From positions 138,001 to 202,000 of the forward strand of contig NZ_MVHD01000004.1 of the NCBI RefSeq assembly GCF_002086635.1: a DNA stretch of 64,000 nucleotides, in the 5' to 3' direction. Shown here in pieces: positions 54,977-64,000 of the stretch; within the stretch, counting starts at the first letter, position 1; every line of letters starts with the position of its first letter. The notes under the pieces were generated by a model that saw only the letters and a list, made by a program, of their open reading frames with translations, had not been told where the DNA came from and ran no database searches. The translations under genes were made by a program, and so were the position numbers. The DNA comes from Mycobacterium alsense. GTDB lineage: Bacteria > Actinomycetota > Actinomycetes > Mycobacteriales > Mycobacteriaceae.

Positions 54977-55003
54977 GACACCCGGCGACGCGGAAACGTG
55001 ACC
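54977..55003 (-). promoter_or_regulatory. Candidate ECF41-dependent promoter
   Basis: On the minus strand GGTCACG (55003-54997) and TGTC (54980-54977) are 16 bases apart. ECF41 promoters are known to have TGTCACA-N16/17-CGTC, so both elements match in part. The position, 43 bases upstream of the AhpD-like start, fits autoregulation of the operon by its own sigma factor. Confidence 0.4.
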
Positions 55004-55005
55004 GC

Positions 55006-56553
<1,548 letters not shown>

Positions 56554-56632
56554 CCGTGCACCCGTTAGTACCGTTCGCAGATTCGTGGATGGCCGCCTAG
56601 CCGCGGCTTGAGACCTTTCAGGAGAGTCAGGC

Positions 56633-57778
56633 GTGGCACGCGACTACTACGGGCTGCTCGGCGTGAGCAGGAACGCCAGCGATGCGGAGATCAAGCGCGC
56701 CTACCGCAAACTGGCGCGCGAACTGCATCCCGACGTCAACCCCGACGAGGGCGCCCAGGCGAAGTTCAAGGAGATCAGCGCCGCCTACGAGGTGCTGAGC
56801 GACCCGGAAAAGCGCCGGATCGTCGACCTGGGCGGGGACCCGCTGGAGAGCGCCGCCTCCGCCGGCGCCGGATTCGGCGGCTTCGGCAACCTGGGCGACG
56901 TGTTCGAGGCCTTCTTCGGCGGCGGCTTCGGTGGCGGGACGGCGTCGCGCGGTCCCGCCGGGCGGGTGCGGCCCGGCTCGGACTCGCTGCTGCGGATGCG
57001 GTTGGACCTCGAGGAGTGCGCGACCGGGGTGACCAAGCAGGTCACCGTCGACACCGCGATCCTGTGCGACCGGTGCCACGGCAAGGGCACCAACGGCGAT
57101 TCGGTGCCGGTGCCCTGCGACACCTGCGGCGGCCGCGGGGAGGTGCAGACCGTGCAGCGCTCGCTGCTGGGCCAGATGGTCACGTCGCGCCCGTGTCCCA
57201 CCTGCCGCGGGGTGGGAACGGTCATCCCCGACCCGTGCCACCAATGCATGGGCGACGGCCGGGTGCGGGCCCGCCGGGAGATCAGCGTCAAGATCCCGGC
57301 CGGCGTCGGCGACGGCATGCGGGTCCGGTTGGCCGCCCAGGGCGAGGTCGGCCCCGGCGGAGGGCCGGCCGGCGACCTGTACGTCGAGGTCCACGAGCAG
57401 GCCCACGACATCTTCGTCCGCGAGGGCGACGACCTGCACTGCACGGTGTCGGTGCCGATGGTCGACGCGGCGCTGGGCACCACGGTCACCCTCGACGCGA
57501 TCCTCGACGGCAAGAGCGAGATCACCATCCCCCCCGGCACGCAGCCCGGGTCGATCATCACGCTGCGGGGCCACGGCATGCCGCACCTGCGATCGGGCAC
57601 CCGCGGCAACCTGCACGTCCACGTCGAGGTGGTGGTGCCCACCCGGCTGGACCAACACGACACCGAGCTGCTGCGCGAGCTGAAGAACCGCCGCAGCCGC
57701 GACGTGGCCGAGATCCGTTCGACGCACGGCGGCGGCGGACTGTTCAGCCGGCTGCGCGAAACCTTCACCGGGCGCTAG
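56633..57778 (+). CDS. dnaJ2: DnaJ2, Hsp40 co-chaperone
   Basis: A 381-residue type I J-protein that stimulates the DnaK ATPase and hands over unfolded proteins. It has the J domain with H32-P33-D34 ([11 protein letters not shown]), a Gly/Phe-rich linker (about 75-105), four zinc-finger repeats ([32 protein letters not shown]) and the two substrate-binding beta-domains. The GTG at 56633 follows AGGAGA. It lies 79 bases after hrcA, probably in the same transcript, and its length matches the M. tuberculosis DnaJ2 (382). Confidence 0.97.
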   Translation: MARDYYGLLGVSRNASDAEIKRAYRKLARELHPDVNPDEGAQAKFKEISAAYEVLSDPEKRRIVDLGGDPLESAASAGAGFGGFGNLGDVFEAFFGGGFGGGTASRGPAGRVRPGSDSLLRMRLDLEECATGVTKQVTVDTAILCDRCHGKGTNGDSVPVPCDTCGGRGEVQTVQRSLLGQMVTSRPCPTCRGVGTVIPDPCHQCMGDGRVRARREISVKIPAGVGDGMRVRLAAQGEVGPGGGPAGDLYVEVHEQAHDIFVREGDDLHCTVSVPMVDAALGTTVTLDAILDGKSEITIPPGTQPGSIITLRGHGMPHLRSGTRGNLHVHVEVVVPTRLDQHDTELLRELKNRRSRDVAEIRSTHGGGGLFSRLRETFTGR

Positions 57779-57802
57779 CCGGGCGATTGCGGGGTCCCGC
57801 GC

Positions 57803-58564
57803 ATGGTGGCGACGCTGTTCTACGTTGACGCACTGCCCGACACCGGCGCACTGGCCGTGGTCGACGGCGACGAGGGCTTCCACGCGGCCAAAGTGCGCCG
57901 GATCCGGCCCGGCGAACAGCTGGTCCTCGGCGACGGCGCCGGCGGCCTGGCCCGCTGCGAGGTCGAGCACGCCGGCCGCGACGGCCTGCGCGCGCGGGTG
58001 CTCGGGCGCTGGAGCGTCGCGCCCGGCCGCCCGACGGTGACGGTCGTGCAGGCGCTGCCCAAGTCGGATCGCTCGGAGCTGGCCGTCGAGCTGGCCACCG
58101 AGGCCGGCGCCGACGGGTTCGTGGCCTGGCAGGCGGCCCGCTGCGTGGCCAGCTGGGAAGGCGCCCGGGTCGACAAGGGTCTGCGCCGGTGGCGCGCGGT
58201 GGCCCGGTCGGCGGCCCGGCAGTCGCGCCGGGCGCACATCCCGCCCGTCGAGGGCGTGCTGTCCACCGCGGCCCTGACCCGGCGGGTCCGCGACGAGGTG
58301 GCCGCCGGGTCGGCGGTGCTGGCCCTGCACGAGTCCGCCGCCGATCGCCTCGCGACCGCCCATGTGGCGCAAGCGGATTCGGTGCTGCTGCTGGTCGGGC
58401 CCGAGGGCGGCATCGCCCCGGACGAGCTCGCCGCGTTGACCGGGGCGGGCGCGGTGGCGGTCCGGCTCGGCCCCCAGGTGCTGCGGACGTCGACCGCGGC
58501 CGCCGTGGCGCTGGGCGCGCTGGGCGTGCTGACGCCCCGCTGGGACGGTTCGTCGAACCTGTAG
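57803..58564 (+). CDS. rsmE: RsmE, 16S rRNA m3U1498 methyltransferase
   Basis: A 253-residue SPOUT methyltransferase that modifies U1498 of 16S rRNA using SAM. It has an N-terminal PUA-like domain ([23 protein letters not shown]) and the knotted SAM domain with [18 protein letters not shown] and [18 protein letters not shown], the RsmE signature loops. The Arg/Ser stretch [21 protein letters not shown] is also typical. The gene begins 25 bases after dnaJ2, as in M. tuberculosis (Rv2372c). The ATG at 57803 is used; a GTG codon follows it directly. Confidence 0.93.
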   Translation: MVATLFYVDALPDTGALAVVDGDEGFHAAKVRRIRPGEQLVLGDGAGGLARCEVEHAGRDGLRARVLGRWSVAPGRPTVTVVQALPKSDRSELAVELATEAGADGFVAWQAARCVASWEGARVDKGLRRWRAVARSAARQSRRAHIPPVEGVLSTAALTRRVRDEVAAGSAVLALHESAADRLATAHVAQADSVLLLVGPEGGIAPDELAALTGAGAVAVRLGPQVLRTSTAAAVALGALGVLTPRWDGSSNL

Positions 58565-58631
58565 TTCCCTAGTGGCGCGTTGGCTGCACGATTACAGTTT
58601 CGTACAGTCTCCGCGACCAAGGAGCCCGTCG

Positions 58632-59162
58632 ATGACCAGCCCGCACGATCTGAGCGCCATCTTCGACCAGCACGTCGCCCACGAGTTCGTCGCCAAGGAC
58701 GTCGCCGCCACCATGGCGACGATGACCCCGACCGCCTTCGTCAATCACGTGCCCACCCTGATGGGCGGCGTCGGGGCGGACCAGGTGGCGGACTTCTACG
58801 CCAGATGCTTCATCGGGCACTGGCCGGCCGACACCGAGATCGTCCCGGTCTGCCGCACCGTCGGCGCCGACCGCGTCGTCGACGAGATGATCATGTCGTT
58901 CACCCACGACGTCCCGATGCCGACCTTCCTTCCGGGGGTGGCGCCCACCGGTCGCGCGGTCCTGCTGCCCGTGGTGGTCGTGATGGGTTTCGACGCCGAG
59001 TCGACGCCGGCGCGGGTGGCCTACGAGCGGATCTATTGGGACCAGGCTTCGCTGCTGGTACAGGTGGGATTGCTCGATCCGGCGCTGCTGCCGGTCACCG
59101 GCGTCGAACAGGCTCACAAGGTTCTCGACAAGGATTTGCCGGCGGCGTCGACCTCGCTGTGA
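58632..59162 (+). CDS. SnoaL-like polyketide cyclase-fold protein
   Basis: A 176-residue protein of the SnoaL/NTF2-like fold (FDQHVAHEFVAKDVAATMATMT, VNHVPTLMGGVGADQVADFYARCF, YERIYWDQASLLVQVGLLDP). The ATG at 58632 with AAGGAG upstream is used; an earlier in-frame start is not supported. Close relatives are annotated as carboxymethylenebutenolidase-linked or ester-cyclase-like, but the reaction is open. It sits between rsmE and a methyltransferase-P450 pair that are absent from this place in M. tuberculosis, so it may belong to the same small accessory pathway. Confidence 0.8.
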   Translation: MTSPHDLSAIFDQHVAHEFVAKDVAATMATMTPTAFVNHVPTLMGGVGADQVADFYARCFIGHWPADTEIVPVCRTVGADRVVDEMIMSFTHDVPMPTFLPGVAPTGRAVLLPVVVVMGFDAESTPARVAYERIYWDQASLLVQVGLLDPALLPVTGVEQAHKVLDKDLPAASTSL

Positions 59163-59210
59163 GTTTGATCAGTCGCGAATAACCCCATCCCTTTTGGGCA
59201 CCCCGCGCCC

Positions 59211-60002
59211 ATGGGCCTTGCATCCCGGATCGTCTCCACCCCGGCGTGGAAGCTTTTCGCGAAGTACTACTACCCCTTCATCACCCGCCACGGGGCCGAC
59301 GACGTGGCGTTTCTGAACCTCGGGTACGAAGAGGACCCGCCGATGTCCGTGCCGCTGTCGGAGGCGGACGAGCCCGACCGGTATTGCATTCAGCTCTACC
59401 ACCGCACGGCGACCCAGGCCGACCTTGCCGGCAAGGCCGTGCTCGAGGTGAGCTGCGGCCACGGCGGCGGGGCGGCCTACCTGACCCGCGCGCTGCGCCC
59501 GGCCTCCTACACGGGCCTGGACCTCAACCCGGCCGGCATCGAGGTCTGCCGCAGAATGCACAACCAGCCCGGCCTGGACTTCGTGCAGGGCGACGCCGAG
59601 AACCTTCCGTTCGACGACAACTCCTTCGACGCGGTGATCAACATCGAAGCGTCGCACTGCTACCCGTCGCTGCCGCGCTTTCTCGTCGAGGTCGCGCGGG
59701 TGCTGCGCCCGGGCGGTCACTTGCTGTACGCCGATGTCCGTCGCTGCGACCACTTCGCCGACTGGGAGGCCGAGCTGGCCGACGGCCCGCTGCAGATGCG
59801 TTCGAAAGAGACCATCAACGAGCAGGTCGTGCGCGGGCTGCAGCTGAGCCTGCCGCGCTCGCAGCACATGTTCACCCGCCGCACCCCGGCGATGCTGCGC
59901 GGCGTGGTCCGGGGCGCGGTGGCCGCGTCGATCTCCAAGCTGTGCGACGGGCTGCGGCGCGGGGAGAGCTCCTACCGGATCTATTGCTTCGAGAATGTTT
60001 GA
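59211..60002 (+). CDS. SAM-dependent methyltransferase, Rv2952-like (phthiotriol / glycolipid family)
   Basis: A 263-residue class I methyltransferase. The SAM loop is VLEVSCGHGGG (residues 77-87), followed by YTGLDLNPAGIEVC, FVQGDAENLPFDDNSFDAVINIEASHCYP and VLRPGGHLLYAD. It strongly resembles M. tuberculosis Rv2952, which methylates phthiotriol dimycocerosates, through FLNLGYEEDPPM, IQLYHRTATQADL and the C-terminal SSYRIYCF; related enzymes methylate glycopeptidolipid fatty acids. The ATG at 59211 is in a weak context. The stop is 8 bases inside the P450 gene, so the two are probably coupled. The lipid substrate here is unknown. Confidence 0.87.
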   Translation: MGLASRIVSTPAWKLFAKYYYPFITRHGADDVAFLNLGYEEDPPMSVPLSEADEPDRYCIQLYHRTATQADLAGKAVLEVSCGHGGGAAYLTRALRPASYTGLDLNPAGIEVCRRMHNQPGLDFVQGDAENLPFDDNSFDAVINIEASHCYPSLPRFLVEVARVLRPGGHLLYADVRRCDHFADWEAELADGPLQMRSKETINEQVVRGLQLSLPRSQHMFTRRTPAMLRGVVRGAVAASISKLCDGLRRGESSYRIYCFENV

Positions 60003-61428
60003 GACACCGGACACCTTCTGGATCACCCGCAACCCGGTCGGCCGCGCTCGGGACGCGCTGCGATCGCGGCGCCGCCCACACGTCGCGCCGCGCCCGCCCG
60101 GCCCCCGCGGGCGCCCCGTCGTCGGGGTGCTGCCCGAGCTCAAGGCCGATCCGTTCGGCTACCTGCGGCACCTCGGGGACACCTATGGCGACATCTACCG
60201 GCTGCCGTTGCCGCTGTACGACGTGGTGGTGATGAACCACCCCGACCACGTCCGGCACGTCGTCAGCCACCGCAACGGCGAGTACAGCCTGATCGGCCCC
60301 GCCGCCGACGCGGCCAGGAAAATGCTGGGCGCATCGATGCAGATGATGGAGGGACACGAGTTCCGTCGCCGGCGCAAGACGCTGGCGCCGATGATGGGCC
60401 GCCAACAGCTGACGCGCGTCGCCGCCGTCGTCGCCGACGAGTTCGCCGAGCGGCTGGCGAAATGGGACCGGTTCGCCGGCACGGGCGAGCCCGTGGACCT
60501 GCAGCGCGAGATCAACGACGTGGTGATTCCGGGGTTCATGCGCGCGATGTTCAGCCTGAAGCTCTCCGACGCCGAGCTGCACCGCCTCGATGTCGACGTC
60601 CGGACCCTGATGCAGAGCGCGTCGTCGCCGCTGCTGCTGGGCTCCCCACCGCGGCTGCTGCCCGGCGACGGCAATCCCGTGCAGGCGTGGTTACGGATGC
60701 GGCGCTGGGTGAAAAGACGCGTCGAGGAACGACGGGCCCAGCCGGGGTCTCGCGACGACCTGCTGCAGGTGCTCCTCGACGCCCGCTACGAGGACGGGAC
60801 CCCCCTCAGCGGGCGCGACGTCATCACCGAGGCCATCATGCTGATCGGCGGCGGCTACGAAACCGTCGTCGCCGCGCTGTCCTGGACGCTGGCGTTCCTG
60901 TCGCAGAACCCGCAGGCCCAGCAGCGCCTCTGCGACGAGGTCGCCGCGCTCGACGGGGCGCCGCCGACCTACGCCGATCTGGACAGGCTGGAGTGGGCGA
61001 AGGCGTGTTTCGACGAGGGCCAGCGCCTGCAGGGGCTGCTGTTGCAGCCCCGGTTCGCGATGATCGACGACGTCGTCGGCGGCTATCGCATCCGGCGCGG
61101 CACGCTGGTGGGGCTGCCGATCTACGCGCTGCAGCGCGACCCGCGCTGGTGGGGTCCCGACGCCGACAGCTACAACCCGCTCCGGTTCTACGACAAGGAC
61201 GTCGCGGCCGAGCGGCCGAACCTGGCGTTCATGCCCTTCGGCGCCGGCCCGCACCGCTGTTTCGGCGCCGCGATGGGTTACCTCGAGGCGCAGTTCCTGC
61301 TCGCGCAAATTCACCAGCGCTTCCGCGTCCAGACGCCGGCCGGCTGGGCTCCCGAGCACGACCCCGACCTCCCGTGGCCCGTCAAGGGCGGTGTGCCCGC
61401 CGTCCTGACCAGGGCGTCCGCCGCCTGA
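59995..61428 (+). CDS. Cytochrome P450
   Basis: A 477-residue P450. The oxygen-binding helix has IGGGYETVVAALSW, the ExxR is E341-G-Q-R344, and the haem loop is FMPFGAGPHRCFGAAMG with C422 as the iron ligand. The N-terminus has no membrane anchor, so it is soluble like most bacterial P450s. The ATG at 59995 overlaps the methyltransferase end by 8 bases. The pairing with an Rv2952-like methyltransferase suggests hydroxylation of the same lipid before or after methyl transfer; that is inference. Confidence 0.93.
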   Translation: MFETPDTFWITRNPVGRARDALRSRRRPHVAPRPPGPRGRPVVGVLPELKADPFGYLRHLGDTYGDIYRLPLPLYDVVVMNHPDHVRHVVSHRNGEYSLIGPAADAARKMLGASMQMMEGHEFRRRRKTLAPMMGRQQLTRVAAVVADEFAERLAKWDRFAGTGEPVDLQREINDVVIPGFMRAMFSLKLSDAELHRLDVDVRTLMQSASSPLLLGSPPRLLPGDGNPVQAWLRMRRWVKRRVEERRAQPGSRDDLLQVLLDARYEDGTPLSGRDVITEAIMLIGGGYETVVAALSWTLAFLSQNPQAQQRLCDEVAALDGAPPTYADLDRLEWAKACFDEGQRLQGLLLQPRFAMIDDVVGGYRIRRGTLVGLPIYALQRDPRWWGPDADSYNPLRFYDKDVAAERPNLAFMPFGAGPHRCFGAAMGYLEAQFLLAQIHQRFRVQTPAGWAPEHDPDLPWPVKGGVPAVLTRASAA

Positions 61429-61529
61429 CGGCGTTGGCCTGACACGGGGACCAACGCGTCCCGCTGGCGGTAGACTTGGCTACCGGCTGTCGTCGCTCGA
61501 GAACACAGAAAGCAGGCATCAGAAACCAC

Positions 61530-62579
61530 GTGTCGCCCCGCGAAACCAAGGCTGCTGCCTCGTCATCGGCCACTGCTCAGGTCCGCAGCAGCATTGACGT
61601 TCCGCCCGACCTCGTCGTGGGTTTGTTGGGTTCGGCCGACGAGAATTTGCGCGCCCTCGAGCGGGTGCTGACCGCGGACCTGCACGTGCGCGGCAACGCC
61701 ATCACCCTCTCGGGTGAACCGGCCGACGTGGCGCTCGGTGAGCGAGTGGTCTCCGAGCTGGTGGCGATCGTGGCGAGCGGCCAGCCGCTGACGCCGGAGG
61801 TGGTGCGCCACAGCGTCGCCATGTTGGTCGGCACCGGTAACGAGTCGCCGGCCGAAGTGCTCACCCTCGACATCCTGTCGCGCCGCGGCAAGACGATCCG
61901 GCCCAAGACGCTCAACCAGAAGCGCTACGTCGACGCCATCGACGCCAACACCATCGTCTTCGGCATCGGCCCCGCCGGCACCGGGAAGACGTACCTGGCG
62001 ATGGCCAAGGCGGTCAACGCGCTGCAGACCAAGCAGGTGAGCCGCATCATCCTGACCCGTCCCGCGGTGGAAGCCGGTGAGCGCCTTGGCTTTCTGCCCG
62101 GCACGCTGAGCGAGAAGATCGACCCGTACCTGCGCCCGCTGTATGACGCGCTGTACGACATGATGGACGCCGAGCTGATCCCGAAGCTGATGTCCGCCGG
62201 GGTTATTGAGGTCGCGCCGCTGGCGTACATGCGCGGCCGGACGCTCAACGACGCGTTCATCATCCTCGACGAGGCGCAGAACACGACCGCGGAACAGATG
62301 AAGATGTTCCTCACCCGGCTGGGCTTCGGCTCCAAAGTCGTTGTCACCGGCGATGTTACGCAGATCGATCTGCCGGGCGGCGCGCGTTCCGGGCTGCGCG
62401 CGGCGGTGGACATTCTCGACGGCATCGATGACATCCACTTCGCCGAACTGACCAGTGTGGACGTGGTGCGCCACCGGCTGGTCTCCGAAATCGTCGACGC
62501 CTACGCGAAATCCGAGGAACCCGGCCTGGGGATGAACCGGGCGGCCCGGCGGGCCTCCGGCGTCCGCAACCGGCGGTGA
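61530..62579 (+). CDS. phoH: PhoH-family ATPase/helicase-like protein (PhoH1)
   Basis: A 349-residue PhoH-type P-loop ATPase. It matches M. tuberculosis PhoH1 along its length, including the N-terminal [21 protein letters not shown]. Walker A is G147-P-A-G-T-G-K-T154; Walker B is [11 protein letters not shown]. The GTG at 61530 (VSPRETKAA) is chosen by this match. PhoH proteins are ATP-driven RNA-unwinding or RNase partners. The gene sits 4 bases before ybeY, an RNase-like protein it is usually coupled with. Confidence 0.95.
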   Translation: MSPRETKAAASSSATAQVRSSIDVPPDLVVGLLGSADENLRALERVLTADLHVRGNAITLSGEPADVALGERVVSELVAIVASGQPLTPEVVRHSVAMLVGTGNESPAEVLTLDILSRRGKTIRPKTLNQKRYVDAIDANTIVFGIGPAGTGKTYLAMAKAVNALQTKQVSRIILTRPAVEAGERLGFLPGTLSEKIDPYLRPLYDALYDMMDAELIPKLMSAGVIEVAPLAYMRGRTLNDAFIILDEAQNTTAEQMKMFLTRLGFGSKVVVTGDVTQIDLPGGARSGLRAAVDILDGIDDIHFAELTSVDVVRHRLVSEIVDAYAKSEEPGLGMNRAARRASGVRNRR

Positions 62580-62583
62580 TCTC

Positions 62584-63117
62584 ATGAGCATCGAAGTCTC
62601 CAACGAGTCGGGCGTCGACGTCTCCGAGACCGAACTGGTCAGCGTCGCACGGTTCGTGATCGCCAGGATGGACGTCAACCCCAGCGCCGAGCTGTCGATG
62701 TTGCTGTTGGACACCGCCGCCATGGCCGACCTGCACATGCGCTGGATGGACCTGCCCGGGCCCACCGACGTGATGAGCTTTCCGATGGACGAGCTCGAGC
62801 CCGGCGGGCGCCCCGACGCGCCCGAGCCCGGGCCCGCGATGCTCGGCGACATCGTGCTGTGCCCGGAGTTCGCCGCCGAGCAGGCGGCCGCGGCCGGCCA
62901 CAGCCTCGGACATGAGTTGGCGCTGTTGACGATCCACGGGGTGCTGCACCTACTCGGGTACGACCACGGCGAGCCGGACGAGGAACGCGAGATGTTCGCC
63001 CTGCAGGATCGGCTGCTCGAGGAGTGGGTCGCCGAACAGGTCGAGGCGTACCAGCTGGATCGCCAGGAGGAGCGCGACCGCCGGTTGCTGGACAAGTCAA
63101 GGTATTTCGACAATTGA
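62584..63117 (+). CDS. ybeY: YbeY, rRNA-maturation endoribonuclease
   Basis: A 177-residue YbeY metalloprotein, used in 16S rRNA 3'-end maturation and ribosome quality control. The zinc site is complete: H118-G-V-L-H122-L-L-G-Y-D-H128, with the preceding HELALLTI helix. The N-terminus ([25 protein letters not shown]) and [19 protein letters not shown] are family-typical. It follows phoH by 4 bases and ends 286 bases before a PE_PGRS gene, whereas in M. tuberculosis the next gene is a CorC-type protein. Confidence 0.95.
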   Translation: MSIEVSNESGVDVSETELVSVARFVIARMDVNPSAELSMLLLDTAAMADLHMRWMDLPGPTDVMSFPMDELEPGGRPDAPEPGPAMLGDIVLCPEFAAEQAAAAGHSLGHELALLTIHGVLHLLGYDHGEPDEEREMFALQDRLLEEWVAEQVEAYQLDRQEERDRRLLDKSRYFDN

Positions 63118-63403
63118 GCTCACCCTAATCGCGGGGCCTCAAGCTGAATCACGCTCCGTGCGTTGAATGTCCGGGCTCATTTCAAACGTTCACGCGCCCG
63201 TGTTTCGCGTCCGGATGCACCTGTTCGGTGGCGGTGTCGATACTCCCTCACGCCGAAGCTTCCTGCAGTACAAGTGATCTAGCACGGCGGGCGGAATTTT
63301 GAGCGAACACTGGATTGTCGGGTCGGAATGGGCGTACGCTCTCGACACAATTTCATATCCACCCGGTTCACCGATATGTCGACGATCTGGCGGAAGGATT
63401 GCG

Positions 63404-64000
63404 ATGTCGTATTTGGTGGCGGCCCCCGAGTTCGTGTCTTCGGCGGCAACGGATCTAGCGAATATCGGCTCGGCGCTGACCGCAGCGAATACCGCGGCGG
63501 CGCACAGCACCGGGGTTCTCCTGGCGGCGGGAGCCGACGAGGTGTCGGCGGCGGTCGCGTCGCTGTTTTCCGGGCACGGGCAGGCCTTTCAGGCGCTCGC
63601 CGCTCAGGCGGCGGCGTTTCATTCCGAGTTTGTGAGTGCCTTGGGCGCTGCCGGGGGCGCCTACGCGGGCGCGGAGGCGGCGAGCGCCGTGCCGCTGCAG
63701 AGCGTGCAGCAAGACGTGCTGGGTGCGATCAATGCGCCCTTCTTGACGCTGACGGGGCGACCGCTGATCGGTAACGGCGCGCCGGGGGCAGAGGGCACCG
63801 GGCAGCCCGGCGGGGCCGGCGGGTGGTTGATCGGCAACGGCGGCGCCGGCGGGTCGGGAACGAATTCAGCGGTTGGGGCCGGCGGTAACGGCGGCGCCGG
63901 CGGCGCGGGTGGGCTGTTCGGCGCCGGTGGCAGCGGCGGGGCCGGCGGGTCCGGTTTCACCACCGGCGGGGCGGGCGGGGCCGGCGGCGCCGGCCCCGCC
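63404..64000 (+). CDS. PE_PGRS-family protein (5' part, runs off the window)
   Basis: The first 199 residues of a PE_PGRS protein, open to the right edge. The PE domain (about residues 1-95) has the P8-E9 pair ([18 protein letters not shown]), Gln/Ala-rich helices and the type VII secretion motif Y-x-x-x-E (AYAGAEAAS). The linker has [12 protein letters not shown], and then Gly-Gly-Ala/Gly-Gly-Asn repeats begin. The ATG at 63404 follows GGAAGGA. Such proteins go to the cell surface through ESX-5. The 286 bases before it (63118-63403) hold no gene I can support and may carry its promoter. Confidence 0.93.
   Translation, partial: MSYLVAAPEFVSSAATDLANIGSALTAANTAAAHSTGVLLAAGADEVSAAVASLFSGHGQAFQALAAQAAAFHSEFVSALGAAGGAYAGAEAASAVPLQSVQQDVLGAINAPFLTLTGRPLIGNGAPGAEGTGQPGGAGGWLIGNGGAGGSGTNSAVGAGGNGGAGGAGGLFGAGGSGGAGGSGFTTGGAGGAGGAGPA
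63776..64000 (+). repeat. PGRS GC-rich repeat region
   Basis: Imperfect tandem repeats based on GGCGGC/GGCGCCGGC and GGCAACGGC codons that encode Gly-Gly-Ala and Gly-Asn-Gly. It is the start of the PGRS part of the gene at 63404 and continues beyond the window. Confidence 0.85.

Overview
The window is a GC-rich mycobacterial chromosome segment. Three things point to a Mycobacterium: a complete mbtA–mbtH mycobactin cluster, an MmpS/MmpL pair, and the block cfp2 (mtb12), Rv2375-like gene, hrcA, dnaJ2, rsmE, phoH, ybeY, which keeps the M. tuberculosis order with insertions. The PE_PGRS gene running off the right edge argues for a slow grower outside the M. avium complex. Species cannot be named from the sequence alone.

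Left region, about 1–22.7 kb: a dense acyl-CoA catabolic island. It holds six crotonase (enoyl-CoA hydratase-like) paralogues, three acyl-CoA dehydrogenases, a MaoC-type hydratase, two acyl-CoA ligases, a thiolase-like protein with its DUF35 partner, an SDR, an HpcH/HpaI aldolase, a TauD-type dioxygenase, a 2-hydroxyacid dehydrogenase, an amidohydrolase, a DHDPR-like oxidoreductase, a nitroreductase and a TetR regulator. Many genes overlap by ATGA/GTGA, so they are probably translationally coupled. Two divergent promoters carry long inverted repeats at 16740–16759 and 19203–19224. One thioesterase gene is frameshifted. The substrate is unknown. The thiolase-like/DUF35 pair and the dehydrogenase content resemble steroid or side-chain degradation machinery.

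Middle region, about 22.7–30.7 kb: an MDMPI-type protein divergent from a PadR regulator with two TCC/GGA palindromes between them, a small membrane protein, an SDR, an MmpS–MmpL export pair, a small membrane protein and a bicovalent-FAD (BBE-type) oxidase.

Mycobactin region, 30.7–52.2 kb: mbtA is divergent from mbtB-C-D-E-F-G-H, with an IdeR-like box between mbtA and mbtB. MbtA activates salicylate and loads it on MbtB. MbtB adds the cyclised Ser/Thr, MbtC/MbtD supply the polyketide unit, MbtE and MbtF add the two lysine-derived units, MbtG N-hydroxylates, and MbtH is the adenylation chaperone. The salicylate synthase gene mbtI and mbtJ, which lie next to mbtA in M. tuberculosis, are not in this window. 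Several catalytic motifs are unusual: a Cys nucleophile in the MbtB thioesterase, GQSLG in the MbtD acyltransferase, an adenylation-domain relic in MbtE, and a His-lacking terminal condensation motif in MbtF.

Right region, 52.2–64 kb: two tandem CFP2/MTB12 secreted antigens, an ECF41-type sigma factor coupled to an AhpD-like gene, an Rv2375-like gene, the heat-shock genes hrcA and dnaJ2, rsmE, then an insertion of a SnoaL-like protein, an Rv2952-like methyltransferase and a P450, followed by phoH and ybeY, and finally the 5' part of a PE_PGRS gene. No tRNA, rRNA, CRISPR array or insertion sequence was seen, and no gene-free stretch exceeds 300 bases.
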